Shown: positions 28,874 through 39,766 of the stretch, piece by piece | Numbering within the stretch: position 1 is the stretch's first letter | Layout: each line of letters begins with the position of its first letter | The notes under the pieces: generated by a model | Databases searched by the model: none | What the model was told of the DNA's origin: nothing | What the model saw: only the letters and a program-made list of their open reading frames with translations | Program-made: the position numbers and the translations under genes | Assembly: GCF_002929495.1 (NCBI RefSeq) | Contig: NZ_PJJJ01000033.1 | Span: 1-64,000, forward strand | Source of the DNA: Cryobacterium sp. Y82 | GTDB taxonomy: Bacteria > Actinomycetota > Actinomycetes > Actinomycetales > Microbacteriaceae | Direction of reading: 5' to 3' | DNA length: 64,000 bases

Positions 28874-29952
28874 TGTTCGAATCCGTCCTCACGCTGCTGG
28901 CCGAGCATGATGACCTGCAGTCGCAGTTGGCGGATCCGGAGCTGCACGCGAATCCGGCCCGTTCGAAGAAGGTCAACCGGCGTTATGCCGAGTTGAGCCG
29001 CATCATCGCGGCCTACCACGAGTGGAAAGAGGTTGACGATAACCTTGAGGCCGCTCGTGAACTCGCCGATGAAGATGCTGCGTTTGCCGAAGAAATTCCA
29101 GATCTGGTGGAACAGCTCGATGCCACGGCTGAGAAGCTGCGACGCCTGCTAATTCCGCGCGACGAACTCGATGCCCGCGACGTGATCATGGAGATCAAGA
29201 TGGGGGAGGGCGGGGCCGAATCGGCGCTGTTCGCCGCCGATCTGCTGCGCATGTACCTGCACTACGCCGAGTCGAATCGCTGGAAGACCGAGATCATCGA
29301 GCAGACCTCGAGCGACCTCGGCGGCATCAAAGATATTCAGCTCGCGATCAAGGGCAATTCGAGTGACCCGGCCGAGGGCGTGTGGGCGCACCTGAAGTAT
29401 GAGGGCGGTGTGCACCGCGTGCAGCGGGTGCCGGCGACCGAGTCGCAGGGACGCATTCACACCTCCGCGGCCGGAGTGCTCGTCTTCCCCGAGGTCGACG
29501 AGCCCGAAGAGGTCGAGCTGCACCCGAACGATCTAAAAATCGACGTGTACCGCTCGAGTGGCCCTGGTGGTCAGTCGGTCAACACGACCGACTCCGCCGT
29601 GCGTATCACCCACCTCCCCACCGGAATCGTCGTCGCGATGCAGAACGAGAAGTCCCAGCTGCAGAACAAGGAAGCCGGTATGCGCGTTTTGCGGGCCCGG
29701 GTTCTGGCCCGCCAGCAGGAAGAGATCGACGCGGCGGCCTCGCTCGTGCGCAAGGGCCAGATTCGCACGATGGATCGGTCTGAGCGCATACGCACGTACA
29801 ACTTTCCGGAGAACCGCATCGCGGACCACCGCACCGGCTACAAGGCTTACAACCTCGACGCCGTTATGAACGGTGCCCTTGGCCCCGTCATCGACTCCTG
29901 CATCCACGCCGACGAGGAGACCCGCCTGGCAGAGCTAGGCGACCCCGAGTAG
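28873..29952 (+). CDS. prfA: peptide chain release factor 1
   Basis: Recognises UAA/UAG and triggers release of the finished peptide. The 359-residue protein has the GGQ motif in [18 protein letters not shown] (GGQ at 232-234), whose Gln is methylated by PrmC. The PAT-type anticodon region [14 protein letters not shown] comes before it. ATG 28873 overlaps the rho stop by one base (TAATG). prmC lies 1.7 kb downstream; cysE and cysK on the other strand separate the two. Confidence 0.95.
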
Positions 29953-29965
29953 GACCCGCACTAAC

Positions 29966-30037
29966 CGACCGGGCCCGGGCCCGGAAAGCCGGCCCACGAT
30001 AGAACATGGGCCCACTTTCCGGGCCCGGGCCCGGTCG
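29966..30037. terminator. large bidirectional hairpin between prfA and cysE
   Basis: A perfect 23-bp inverted repeat (29966-29988 with 30015-30037) contains GGGCCCGGGCCC in each arm; an inner 6-bp stem (29991-29996 with 30007-30012) extends it. It lies between convergent stops at 29952 and 30043. No T run follows on the plus strand, so it may act as a transcription barrier or 3'-end protector as well as a terminator. Confidence 0.75.
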
Positions 30038-30042
30038 CTGTA

Positions 30043-30630
30043 TTAGAGGTAGTATTCCGGTTCGAGGGTTCCTCCGCGGGCAGACTCGACCGTCGCGGGG
30101 GTTTGCGGGCGTATCGTCGCCGGTACGCCGACCAGCAGGGAGCGCGGAGGGGAATTTTTGGTCACGACGGCGTTCGAGCCGATCGTGCTCCAGGCCCCGA
30201 TCGTGATCGGGCCGAGCACCTTGGCGCCCGCCCCCACAGTGACGCCGTCATCGAGAAACGGATGACGCCGCACCCCCCGTGCATGCCCGTGACGGCTCTT
30301 GCCGCCCAGCGTCACCGCGTGGTACAGCATTACATCGTCGCCGAGCACCGCAGTCTCCCCAATCACGACGCCCATGCCGTGGTCGATGAACAGCCGGCGG
30401 CCGATCGTAGCCCCCGGATGAATCTCAATTCCGGTGAGAAGCCGGGTCACCTGAGACAGCAGGCGTGCGGGCAAATGGAGCCCGGCACGCCACAGGCGAT
30501 TGGCAACCCGGTACGACCAGACCGCGTGCAGCCCGCTGTAGGCAAGGAACACCTCGGTGTTACTGCGCGCGGCGGGATCGTGGGTGCGCGCAGCCGCGAC
30601 GTCTTCGCGTAGGCGCAGGAAAAAATTCAT
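30043..30630 (-). CDS. cysE: serine O-acetyltransferase
   Basis: Transfers acetyl from acetyl-CoA to L-serine, the first step of cysteine synthesis. The 195-residue protein has the N-terminal helical domain and a left-handed beta-helix of hexapeptide repeats ([32 protein letters not shown], then [16 protein letters not shown]). HGMG provides the catalytic His. It is shorter than the E. coli enzyme, as usual for this class. ATG 30630. It lies 21 nt downstream of cysK on the same strand, so the two form an operon. Confidence 0.94.
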   Translation of the reverse strand: MNFFLRLREDVAAARTHDPAARSNTEVFLAYSGLHAVWSYRVANRLWRAGLHLPARLLSQVTRLLTGIEIHPGATIGRRLFIDHGMGVVIGETAVLGDDVMLYHAVTLGGKSRHGHARGVRRHPFLDDGVTVGAGAKVLGPITIGAWSTIGSNAVVTKNSPPRSLLVGVPATIRPQTPATVESARGGTLEPEYYL

Positions 30631-30651
30631 TGAGGGGCAGGCAGCGTTCTC

Positions 30652-31587
30652 TTAGTCCAGCAGGTCTTCGTACAGCACGGTCGAGATGTATCGCTCGCCG
30701 AAGCCGGGAATGATGACGACAATGGTCTTACCAGCGTTCTCCGGGAGTTTTGCCTGCTCAAGCGCTGCCCAGACAGCGGCGCCGCCGGAAATGCCGCCGA
30801 GGATTCCCTCATCCGTGCCGAGTGAGCGCGCTGCGGCGAGCGAGTTGGCCAGGGTCACGTCGATGATCGAGTCGTAAACGCCGCGGTCGAGGGTTTCTGG
30901 AACGAAGTTGGCGCCGAGGCCCTGAATCTTGTGCGGGCCAGGCTTGCCGCCGGTGAGAATGGGGGAGTCGATCGGCTCGACACCGATGACCTTGAGACCC
31001 GGCTTCTGCTCCTTGAGGTAGCCGCCAGCGCCCGAGAGTGTACCGCCGGTACCGATGCCAGCTACGAGAATGTCGACCGTGCCGTCGGTGTCGTTCCAGA
31101 TCTCGACGCCGGTGGTCGCGCGGTGAACGGCCGGGTTGGCCGGGTTCGTGAACTGGCTGGCCAATACAGCGCCCGGGGTATTCGCGACGATCTCGGCGGC
31201 CGTTTCGACCGCTCCGCGCATGCCGTCGGCCCCGGCGGTCAGCACGATCTCCGCGCCGTACGCCCGCATCATGACGCGGCGTTCCTTACTCATCGTTTCG
31301 GGCATGGCCAGAATGACGGAGTAACCGCGGGCCGCGCCGACCATGGCGAGGGCGATGCCCGTGTTGCCACTGGTCGCTTCAACGATGGTTCCACCGGGCT
31401 TGAGCGAACCGTCCTTCTCTGCTGCGTTGATGATTGCAACGCCGATGCGGTCCTTCACGCTGCTCGAGGGGTTGTAAAACTCGAGCTTGGCAAGCACGGT
31501 GGCACCGAGGCCCTCGGTCAAACGATTCAGCTTGACGAGGGGGGTTCCACCGACGGCTTCGGTGATGTCGGAGTAGATCTTGGGCAC
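30652..31587 (-). CDS. cysK: cysteine synthase (O-acetylserine sulfhydrylase)
   Basis: PLP enzyme making cysteine from O-acetylserine and sulfide. The 311-residue protein has the PLP Lys in YNPSSSVKDRIGV (Lys45), EATSGNTGIALAM, and the phosphate-binding GIGTGGTLSGAG. GTG 31587 is chosen because the family starts here (PKIYSDITEAVGGTPLV); the frame to 31626 adds an unconserved tail. First gene of cysK-cysE; divergent from prmC with about 110 bp between starts. Confidence 0.94.
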   Translation of the reverse strand: MPKIYSDITEAVGGTPLVKLNRLTEGLGATVLAKLEFYNPSSSVKDRIGVAIINAAEKDGSLKPGGTIVEATSGNTGIALAMVGAARGYSVILAMPETMSKERRVMMRAYGAEIVLTAGADGMRGAVETAAEIVANTPGAVLASQFTNPANPAVHRATTGVEIWNDTDGTVDILVAGIGTGGTLSGAGGYLKEQKPGLKVIGVEPIDSPILTGGKPGPHKIQGLGANFVPETLDRGVYDSIIDVTLANSLAAARSLGTDEGILGGISGGAAVWAALEQAKLPENAGKTIVVIIPGFGERYISTVLYEDLLD

Positions 31588-31700
31588 GTGAGCAACTTTC
31601 GTTCGGTGGAATTTTGCTAAATCCAAATAAATTGGGTGGCAGGGCCGTCTTCAGCCTATGCCCACGGCTGCTAGCGGCCGGGTGCGTTACATTTCACTAC

Positions 31701-32585
31701 GTGCCTTCTTCAGATTCTGCCCTGCCTGCCACCGTGACTTCCCTGCGTAACCGAGCGGTCAGCCTGCTCACCGCGGCCGGCATCACCGACCCCGAAGTTG
31801 ACGCCGACCTGCTGATCGGCCACGTGCTCGGACAGAGCCGCGGCGAAGTGCAGGCTGGCAGCATCCTAAATCGACCGATCAGCCCAGCGGATGCCGCCAC
31901 CATCGACATCCTGCTCGCCCGCCGCGGCAGGCGCGAACCACTGCAGCACATCACTGGGCGGGCCCCGTTCCGGTCGTTGTCGTTGAACGTTGGTCCCGGA
32001 GTGTTCGTGCCGCGGCCCGAAACCGAACAGGTCGCCCAGCTCGCCATCGACGCCCTGCGGTCGATGCCCGATCCGGAGCCGATTGGCGTTGACCTGGGCA
32101 CCGGGAGCGGCGCGATCGCGTTGGCTCTGGCCACCGAAGTGCCCCACGCGCGCATCTTCGCGATTGAGAATTCGCCAGAGGCTTTTTCGTGGACCACTCG
32201 AAACTTTAAGGAAGTGGCCGCCGAAAACGCCATCCTCACCTTCGGTGATCTCATGGACGCATTCGTGGAACTCGACGGTACGGTTGCCGTCGTTATCTCC
32301 AATCCACCGTACATTCCAGCCGATGCGATTCCCCGCGACCCCGAGGTACGTCTGTTCGACCCCGCCCACGCCCTGTTCGGCGGACCAGACGGCCTCGACG
32401 TGGTGCGCAGCGTGTCGGCAACCGGCCTTCGGCTGCTGCGCCCCGGCGGGGTGCTCGTGATCGAGCACGGCGAGCTGCAGGGTGCCGCGATCAGGGAGTT
32501 GCTGGCGATCGATGGCTGGCGCGCCCCCGCCACCCACCGCGACTACACCAGTCGAGACCGGGCCACGACAGCACTTCGGCCCTAA
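31701..32585 (+). CDS. prmC: release factor N5-glutamine methyltransferase
   Basis: SAM-dependent enzyme methylating the GGQ glutamine of release factors. The 294-residue protein has an N-terminal helical domain that binds RF (VTSLRNRAVSLLTAAGI), the SAM motif GVDLGTGSGAIALAL, and the catalytic NPPY in VISNPPYIPA. GTG 31701 is the family-like start; the frame to 31614 is unconserved. It works on PrfA encoded nearby. tsaC follows after about 80 bp. Confidence 0.93.
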   Translation: MPSSDSALPATVTSLRNRAVSLLTAAGITDPEVDADLLIGHVLGQSRGEVQAGSILNRPISPADAATIDILLARRGRREPLQHITGRAPFRSLSLNVGPGVFVPRPETEQVAQLAIDALRSMPDPEPIGVDLGTGSGAIALALATEVPHARIFAIENSPEAFSWTTRNFKEVAAENAILTFGDLMDAFVELDGTVAVVISNPPYIPADAIPRDPEVRLFDPAHALFGGPDGLDVVRSVSATGLRLLRPGGVLVIEHGELQGAAIRELLAIDGWRAPATHRDYTSRDRATTALRP

Positions 32586-32667
32586 ACAGCACGTGCCGAG
32601 GCCGTCGTTCAAACGCCCAGCCCGCGTATCCGCTCTTCACAACCGCACTGGGTTAGAATTGCCGGAA

Positions 32668-33489
32668 ATGACACGCATCTACGATTGCACGAGCGACTCG
32701 CAAGCGAGCGAAGACTACCAAGCGCACATTTCACTGGCGCGCACGGCCATCGGACGCGGGGCGCTCGTTGTCATCCCTACCGACACGGTCTACGGCATTG
32801 CGGCTGACGCATTCAACGCCGAAGCGGTGCAGCTGCTCCTCGACGCAAAGGGCCGAAGCCGGCAGTCGCCCCCGCCGGTGCTCATTCCGGGCATCTCCAC
32901 CCTTGACGCCCTCGCCGTGGACGTACCGCAGCCGGTACGCGACCTGGTCGCGGCGTTCTGGCCCGGGGGACTCACGGTCATCGTCAATGCCCAGCCCTCG
33001 CTGGTCTGGGATCTCGGTGAGACACGCGGTACCGTGGCGCTGCGCATGCCGAGCAATCAGGTCGCCCTCGACCTGCTCGCGGAGACCGGCCCGCTTGCCG
33101 TATCCAGCGCAAATCTCAGCGGCATGCCGCCCACCGTCGACGCCCAGGCTGCTGCAGCCGCGCTCGGCGAAAGCGTCGACATGTACCTCGACGGTGGAAC
33201 CGCTGGCAGCACCTATGAAAGCGTGTTTAGTCAGACCAGCGACGTGTCGTCGACGATCGTGGACGCCTCCGGTTTCGAGACCAACGGTGGTTTTCTGCAC
33301 ATCGTGCGTAGCGGCGTTATCTCCCGCGAGGCCATCGCCAACGTCGTGGGCGATGTGCTCGCGGCCGTGCCGGCTATTCCAGGGACGCTGGCGGTACCGG
33401 CTGAAACGGATGCTGCGCCAACCGTCGTTGCCCCGTCCCAGGATGCCAGCATTGGCGACGCGCCCGACGAAACGGATGCCAGCCGGTAG
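32668..33489 (+). CDS. tsaC: L-threonylcarbamoyladenylate synthase
   Basis: Makes threonylcarbamoyl-AMP from threonine, bicarbonate and ATP, the first step of the tRNA t6A37 modification. The YrdC/Sua5 domain spans residues about 20-210: ALVVIPTDTVYGIAADA, FWPGGLTVIV, VALRMPSN, and PLAVSSANLSG (family form SSANxSG). An Ala/Pro/Asp-rich tail (about 225-273) is not conserved. ATG 32668. The wecA-type gene begins 3 nt after its stop. Confidence 0.92.
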   Translation: MTRIYDCTSDSQASEDYQAHISLARTAIGRGALVVIPTDTVYGIAADAFNAEAVQLLLDAKGRSRQSPPPVLIPGISTLDALAVDVPQPVRDLVAAFWPGGLTVIVNAQPSLVWDLGETRGTVALRMPSNQVALDLLAETGPLAVSSANLSGMPPTVDAQAAAAALGESVDMYLDGGTAGSTYESVFSQTSDVSSTIVDASGFETNGGFLHIVRSGVISREAIANVVGDVLAAVPAIPGTLAVPAETDAAPTVVAPSQDASIGDAPDETDASR

Positions 33490-33492
33490 CCC

Positions 33493-34767
33493 ATGACCCT
33501 TTTCCTCCTGCTCGCGCTCGTTTCGGCGATCGTGACCTTCGTTTTGTCAATCGTGGTCTACAAACTGAGCCACAAGTATCGCCTATACCCGAAAATCCGC
33601 GCACGCGACGTGCACACCCGGCCCACGCCGCGTCTCGGCGGCATCGCCATGTTCCTCGGAATTCTCGTGGCTTTCGGCATCGCCTATCTCATTTCGGCTC
33701 CCTTCGCCCCGCTGCGTCTGGTCTTCGCCGACCCGCAGCAGATTCTTGCGATCCTCGGCGCTGCACTTTTGATCGTGCTTGTCGGCGTCGCCGACGATAT
33801 CTGGGACCTCGACTGGATGACCAAGCTGGCCGGACAATTTATCGCCGCTGGTCTGGTCGCGTGGCAGGGCGTGCAAATCTACTCTCTGCCGATCGGCGGA
33901 CTGACGGTCTGGAGCGGCTGGACGTCGATCGTCGTCACGGTCGTCGCGATCGTCGTGGTCATGAACATGATCAACTTCATCGACGGCCTGGACGGCCTCG
34001 TCACCGGCGTGGCATTGATCGCAAACGGGGTGTTTTTCCTCTACAGCTACTTGCTCGTGCGAGACACCTCACCGACCAATTACTTCAACCTCGCCTCGCT
34101 TATCGCCGCCATTCTGGTGGGCGCCTGTGTCGGTTTCCTCCCCTTGAACTGGCACCCGGCCAAAATGTTCATGGGCGATGCCGGTGCGCTCCTGGTTGGC
34201 CTGCTCATGGCAACGAGCGCCATCGCCATCACCGGCCAGATCGACCTGACAGCGATCAATCGCTCCCAGCTGTTTCCGGCCTTCATTCCCATCCTGCTGC
34301 CGGTGGCGATCATGATCATTCCGCTGCTCGACTTCGGGCTGGCCGTGATCCGTCGCGTGCACGCCGGCAAATCACCATTCAGCGCCGACCGAAAACATCT
34401 GCACCACCGGCTGCTCGATATGGGACATTCTCACCTGCACGCCGTGCTGATCTTTTATGGGTGGACGGCAGCAGCAGCCATCGGATGTCTCCTGTACTAC
34501 ATCCTGCCGGTCTATTTCGGGCTGCCGACCTGGTACGCGACCATCTTTGTGGTCACGTCGCTGCTGACCTGCACCATCGTCACGCTCGCCCCGCTCGGCC
34601 GCCGCAAGACCGGTGAATGGATCAGCCAGTCGGCTCCGGTGCAGATGGCAGTGCTGGACCGATTTGACCCGCTTGACGAAGCCGCTGCTCCCACGACAGT
34701 ACTATCAGCCCCAACAACGACACCAGCGACCGCCTCCACGGCGGCGCCTGCCGAGGAGAACGTATGA
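33493..34767 (+). CDS. undecaprenyl-phosphate glycosyl-1-phosphate transferase (WecA/TagO type)
   Basis: Polytopic membrane enzyme of the MraY/WecA family that loads a sugar-1-phosphate (usually GlcNAc-1-P) onto undecaprenyl phosphate to begin synthesis of a cell-wall glycopolymer. 424 residues, about 11 helices. Motifs: RPTPRLGGIAMFLGI, the catalytic VGVADDIWDLDW (DDxxD region), NMINFIDGLDGL, FMGDAGALLVG, and the cytoplasmic HLHHRLLDMGHSH. A disordered Ala/Thr/Pro tail follows about residue 390. It overlaps the AtpI-like gene by 4 bp (ATGA), linking it to the atp operon. Confidence 0.92.
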   Translation: MTLFLLLALVSAIVTFVLSIVVYKLSHKYRLYPKIRARDVHTRPTPRLGGIAMFLGILVAFGIAYLISAPFAPLRLVFADPQQILAILGAALLIVLVGVADDIWDLDWMTKLAGQFIAAGLVAWQGVQIYSLPIGGLTVWSGWTSIVVTVVAIVVVMNMINFIDGLDGLVTGVALIANGVFFLYSYLLVRDTSPTNYFNLASLIAAILVGACVGFLPLNWHPAKMFMGDAGALLVGLLMATSAIAITGQIDLTAINRSQLFPAFIPILLPVAIMIIPLLDFGLAVIRRVHAGKSPFSADRKHLHHRLLDMGHSHLHAVLIFYGWTAAAAIGCLLYYILPVYFGLPTWYATIFVVTSLLTCTIVTLAPLGRRKTGEWISQSAPVQMAVLDRFDPLDEAAAPTTVLSAPTTTPATASTAAPAEENV

Positions 34768-35240
34768 CCAGCGCCAACCCCCCCGTTTCCACCCAGCCCA
34801 CCTCGATCCCCGTGCTGCGCCGCATCCTGATGTACGGGGGATATGTCGCCCTCGCCATTGCCGTGGTGGGTTCGATCATCGGCTACTTCGTCGCGGGCGG
34901 CACCGGTGTACTCAGCGCCCTGATCGGAACGCTCATGTCGGTTGGCTTCATGGGCATCACGGCCGGCAGCATTCTGTTGGCCAATCGCGTCGCCGGAAAC
35001 GAATCCGCCATCGGTGGCTTCTTCGGCATCATCATGGGCGGCTGGCTGCTCAAATTCGTTGTATTTCTGGTGCTGCTCGTGGTGTTGCAGGATCGCGCGT
35101 GGATTCAACCGATGGTGCTCTTCTTCTGCATCGTCGCCGGTGTCGTGGGTTCCCTTGTCGTGGACGCTGTCGTGGTTCTGAAGACCCGGATGCCCTACGT
35201 CGGCGACGTCAGACTGCCGCCTGCCCCGGTCGACGAGTAA
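34764..35240 (+). CDS. AtpI-like ATP synthase accessory protein
   Basis: A 158-residue membrane protein with four predicted helices (MYGGYVALAIAVVGSIIGYFV, then LIGTLMSVGFMGITAGSILL, then KFVVFLVLLVVLQ, then LFFCIVAGVVGSLVV). Position just before atpB and the helix layout fit the poorly conserved AtpI/subunit I family, which assists c-ring assembly or ion supply in other bacteria. The sequence alone would not identify it. ATG 34764 overlaps the wecA-type gene. Confidence 0.75.
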   Translation: MTSANPPVSTQPTSIPVLRRILMYGGYVALAIAVVGSIIGYFVAGGTGVLSALIGTLMSVGFMGITAGSILLANRVAGNESAIGGFFGIIMGGWLLKFVVFLVLLVVLQDRAWIQPMVLFFCIVAGVVGSLVVDAVVVLKTRMPYVGDVRLPPAPVDE

Positions 35241-35297
35241 CCCTTCGACCCATTCGCCCACGGATCCTGCTCTCGATTCGGCTCCGCGCCTGATCTT

Positions 35298-35306
35298 TGC
35301 TAGAGT
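35298..35306 (+). promoter_or_regulatory. extended -10 promoter before atpB
   Basis: TGC-TAGAGT forms an extended -10; TTCGGC lies 18 bp upstream of the hexamer as a poor -35. It would give a leader of about 120 nt and let the atp genes be transcribed apart from the wecA-type gene. Confidence 0.45.
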
Positions 35307-35434
35307 AAACACCGATCCCACCCCGGTTTGCACACGCTTTTCAGCGGCGTAAACCTGCCCCATTCGTCGTTGCGCGAGCAGAGCTCACCGCCCCGAAACA
35401 GGAGAAAGCGCTGCTAGAAATCGCCGTAAACCTG

Positions 35435-36516
<1,082 letters not shown>

Positions 36517-36542
36517 ACCCCTCCACTATCTAGTTAGGAGGC

Positions 36543-37124
36543 ATGATGCTTCACGCAGTAATTGCAGCCGCGACAGAAGAAGCGGCTAAGAATCCGCTCA
36601 TTCCGGAGTGGTACGACATCATTTGGTCGGCGGTTTGCTTTGTCGTGATTTTCTTTTTCTTCTGGAAGCTTGTGCTGCCCAAGATGCAAAAACTTCTTGA
36701 CGATCGTGCCGAAGCCATCGAGGGCAACATCGCCAAGGCCGACGACGCCCAGCGCAAGGCCGAAGCTGCACTCGTGCAGTACACGGCCCAGCTCGCTGAC
36801 GCTCGCGCGGAAGCAGGTCAGATTCGTGACCAGGCCCGCACTGATGGCCAGCGCATTGTCGCTGAGCACAAGGATCAAGCTGCTGCCGAAGCGGGTCGCA
36901 TCGCGGCCAGCGCCAAGGCGCAGATCGAAGCCGAACGTCAAGCCGCCGTCGTGTCCCTTCGCAGCGAGGTCGGCACCCTTGCCATTGACCTCGCCTCGGG
37001 TGTCATTGGTGAAAGCCTGTCCAACGATGCGAAGGCCAGCGCCATCGTAGATCGCTTCCTGGCAGAACTCGAAGCCAATGAAGTACCAGCTCATGCAGCA
37101 GCTCCAGCAGCAGGAAAGATCTAG
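36543..37124 (+). CDS. atpF: ATP synthase F0 subunit b
   Basis: Peripheral stalk subunit: one N-terminal membrane helix (residues about 28-46, AVCFVVIFFFFWKLVLP), then a long charged coiled coil (AEAIEGNIAKADDAQRKAEAAL onward) to about residue 175. 193 residues, normal. ATG 36543 follows TTAGGAGG; a second ATG follows at once. The delta subunit starts 3 nt after its stop. Confidence 0.94.
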   Translation: MMLHAVIAAATEEAAKNPLIPEWYDIIWSAVCFVVIFFFFWKLVLPKMQKLLDDRAEAIEGNIAKADDAQRKAEAALVQYTAQLADARAEAGQIRDQARTDGQRIVAEHKDQAAAEAGRIAASAKAQIEAERQAAVVSLRSEVGTLAIDLASGVIGESLSNDAKASAIVDRFLAELEANEVPAHAAAPAAGKI

Positions 37125-37127
37125 CAA

Positions 37128-37943
37128 ATGGGAAGCGCCACCAGAGAAGCACTGGCCACGTCGAGGGCGGCACTGTCCGTTCCCGGCGGGACGACTGATC
37201 TGGCGACGGGCGAAAGTTTGTTCGGTGCCGGTCGCGTGATTGGTTCGTCATCTCAGCTGTTGTCAGCCCTCGGCGACGCGTCAGCGGATGCTGCGGCCAA
37301 GGTCACCCTCGTGCGCGCCGTTTTCGGTGCAACTGTGACATCTCGCGCGCTCGACCTGCTTGCCGCTGCAGTGTCCGAACGCTGGTCCAGCCACGAGGAC
37401 CTGCTGGCCGGCATTGAAGAACTCGGCCTGCGGTCCCTGGCCCTGTCTGTGATGGCTGGCAGTGCGTCAGCCGCTAGCACGTCCATCGAGGGTGAACTGT
37501 TCGCCTTCGGCAAGACGGTGGCCTCCGACGCTGAGCTGGAGCTGGCTCTAGCCAGCAAGCTCGGCAAGCCAGGCGCCAAGGCTGCCTTGGTTGAGAAGCT
37601 TCTGGCAGGCAAAGTTTCCGGTCAGACGCTCGCCATTGTTCGCCACCTGGTGCAGCAGCCCCGCGGTCGCCGCATCGGAGAACTGCTGCGACACGCAGCG
37701 GCCGTCGTCGCGGATGAGACTGGCACGTCGATCGCTACCGTCACCTCGGCACTTGTCCTCACCGCCGACCAGCTTGCCCGCCTGCAGAAGAACCTTGAGC
37801 TGCGTCACGGACGAGCACTGACCATCAACCAGGTCGTCGACCCGGAACTGGTTGGTGGCGTGCGCGTACAAATCGGTGATTTGGTCATCGACGGCAGCAT
37901 TGCAACCCGCTTGGCGGATTTGAGACTCCAGCTCGCTCGCTGA
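37128..37943 (+). CDS. atpH: ATP synthase F1 subunit delta
   Basis: Connects the b stalk to the top of the F1 head. The 271-residue protein has the OSCP/delta helical N-terminal domain and the conserved C-terminal block (TSALVLTADQLARLQKNLE, then VDPELVGGVRVQIGDLVIDGSI). It is longer than the 178-residue E. coli delta, as in other actinobacteria. ATG 37128, 3 nt after atpF. Confidence 0.93.
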   Translation: MGSATREALATSRAALSVPGGTTDLATGESLFGAGRVIGSSSQLLSALGDASADAAAKVTLVRAVFGATVTSRALDLLAAAVSERWSSHEDLLAGIEELGLRSLALSVMAGSASAASTSIEGELFAFGKTVASDAELELALASKLGKPGAKAALVEKLLAGKVSGQTLAIVRHLVQQPRGRRIGELLRHAAAVVADETGTSIATVTSALVLTADQLARLQKNLELRHGRALTINQVVDPELVGGVRVQIGDLVIDGSIATRLADLRLQLAR

Positions 37944-38045
37944 GTCACCTCAGCAGCACCATAAACCCAGCAGTACCAGATGACTCAGGGCGGCAGCGTC
38001 CTCGAACAGACAGAACCTGTACAGCCGTACAGAAAAGGGAAGATG

Positions 38046-39683
38046 ATGGCAGAACTAACGATCAGCCCCGATGAGATCCGTGGCGCTCTCCAGGACTTCG
38101 TCAAGTCCTACGAGCCGAACAAAACATCAACGACCGAGGTTGGCTACGTCACCACGGCCGGAGACGGTATCGCCCACGTTGAGGGCTTGCCCGGCGTGAT
38201 GGCGAACGAGCTCATCAAATTTGCCGACGGCACCCTGGGCCTGGCTCAGAACCTCGACGAAGATGAGATCGGCGTCGTCGTTCTCGGCGAATTCGGCGGC
38301 ATCGTTGAGGGCATGGAGGTGCACCGCACTGGCGAGGTACTCTCCGTACCCGTCGGCGACGGTTACCTCGGCCGGGTTGTCGACCCGCTCGGCGCCCCCA
38401 TTGACGGACTTGGCGACATCGCGACCGAAGGCCGTCGTGCCCTCGAGCTGCAGGCCCCCGGCGTCATGAGCCGCAAGTCGGTTCACGAACCGATGCAGAC
38501 CGGCATCAAGGCCATCGACGCCATGATCCCGATCGGCCGTGGCCAGCGTCAGCTGATCATCGGTGACCGGCAGACCGGCAAGACGGCGATCGCGATCGAC
38601 ACCATCATCAACCAGAAGGTCAACTGGGAGTCCGGCGACACGAACAAGCAGGTTCGTTGCATCTATGTCGCGATCGGACAGAAGGGCTCCACCATCGCTT
38701 CGGTGAAGGGTGCCCTCGAGGATGCCGGAGCGATGGAATACACCACCATCGTCGCCGCTCCCGCGTCCGACCCAGCCGGCTTCAAGTATCTCGCCCCGTA
38801 CACCGGCTCGGCTATCGGCCAGCACTGGATGTACGCGGGCAAACACGTTCTCATCGTCTTCGATGACCTGTCCAAGCAGGCCGAGGCGTACCGTGCCGTA
38901 TCGCTGCTGCTGCGCCGCCCGCCGGGACGCGAAGCGTACCCCGGAGACGTGTTCTACCTGCACTCCCGCCTGCTCGAGCGTTGTGCCAAGCTTTCCGACG
39001 AGCTCGGTGCCGGATCGATGACCGGTCTTCCGATCATTGAGACCAAGGCCAACGACGTTGCCGCCTACATTCCGACCAACGTGATTTCAATCACCGACGG
39101 TCAGATCTTCCTGCAGTCCGACCTGTTCAACGCCAACCAGCGTCCAGCTGTTGACGTTGGTATCTCGGTCTCTCGTGTCGGTGGTGACGCGCAGGTCAAG
39201 TCGATCAAGAAGGTCTCCGGAACACTCAAGCTCGAGTTGGCCCAGTACCGTTCACTCGAGGCCTTCGCCATGTTCGCCTCCGACCTCGACGCGGCGAGCC
39301 GTCGTCAGCTCGCCCGCGGTGCCCGCCTCACTGAGCTGTTGCGTCAGCCGCAGTACTCGCCGTACCCCGTCGAGGATCAGGTCGTCTCCATCTGGGCCGG
39401 CATCAACGGCAAGCTCGACGAGGTTCCCGTTGCTGACGTGCTGCGCTTCGAGCGCGAGCTGCTCGACTTCCTCGGTCGTAACACTGAGATCCTGAAGACC
39501 CTGCGCGAGACCAACGTTCTCTCCGACGAAACCGTTACAGCCCTCACCGCCGGCGTCGACAAGTTCAAGCTTGAGTTCCAGACCGGTGAGGGCAAGCCGC
39601 TCGCCTCGGTGGGCAAGGAAAAGTTTGAGGCTATTGCTGCTGAAGACGTCAACCAGGAAAAGATCGTCAAGCACCGCCGCTAG
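38046..39683 (+). CDS. atpA: ATP synthase F1 subunit alpha
   Basis: Regulatory nucleotide-binding subunit of F1. 545 residues with Walker [14 protein letters not shown] (173-185), the VYVAIGQK-type segment [13 protein letters not shown], and the subunit signature [14 protein letters not shown]. The C-terminal domain extends slightly beyond the E. coli protein. ATG 38046 is chosen for spacing from AAGGGA; ATG 38043 directly before it is equivalent, and the frame to 37980 is unconserved. Confidence 0.96.
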   Translation: MAELTISPDEIRGALQDFVKSYEPNKTSTTEVGYVTTAGDGIAHVEGLPGVMANELIKFADGTLGLAQNLDEDEIGVVVLGEFGGIVEGMEVHRTGEVLSVPVGDGYLGRVVDPLGAPIDGLGDIATEGRRALELQAPGVMSRKSVHEPMQTGIKAIDAMIPIGRGQRQLIIGDRQTGKTAIAIDTIINQKVNWESGDTNKQVRCIYVAIGQKGSTIASVKGALEDAGAMEYTTIVAAPASDPAGFKYLAPYTGSAIGQHWMYAGKHVLIVFDDLSKQAEAYRAVSLLLRRPPGREAYPGDVFYLHSRLLERCAKLSDELGAGSMTGLPIIETKANDVAAYIPTNVISITDGQIFLQSDLFNANQRPAVDVGISVSRVGGDAQVKSIKKVSGTLKLELAQYRSLEAFAMFASDLDAASRRQLARGARLTELLRQPQYSPYPVEDQVVSIWAGINGKLDEVPVADVLRFERELLDFLGRNTEILKTLRETNVLSDETVTALTAGVDKFKLEFQTGEGKPLASVGKEKFEAIAAEDVNQEKIVKHRR

Positions 39684-39766
39684 TCCTCGGCGATTCGCAC
39701 GATGCAGAACCACTGACGACGCTGTAACAATGACGACGACAAACTGAAAGACAAGGAAGCAGACAC

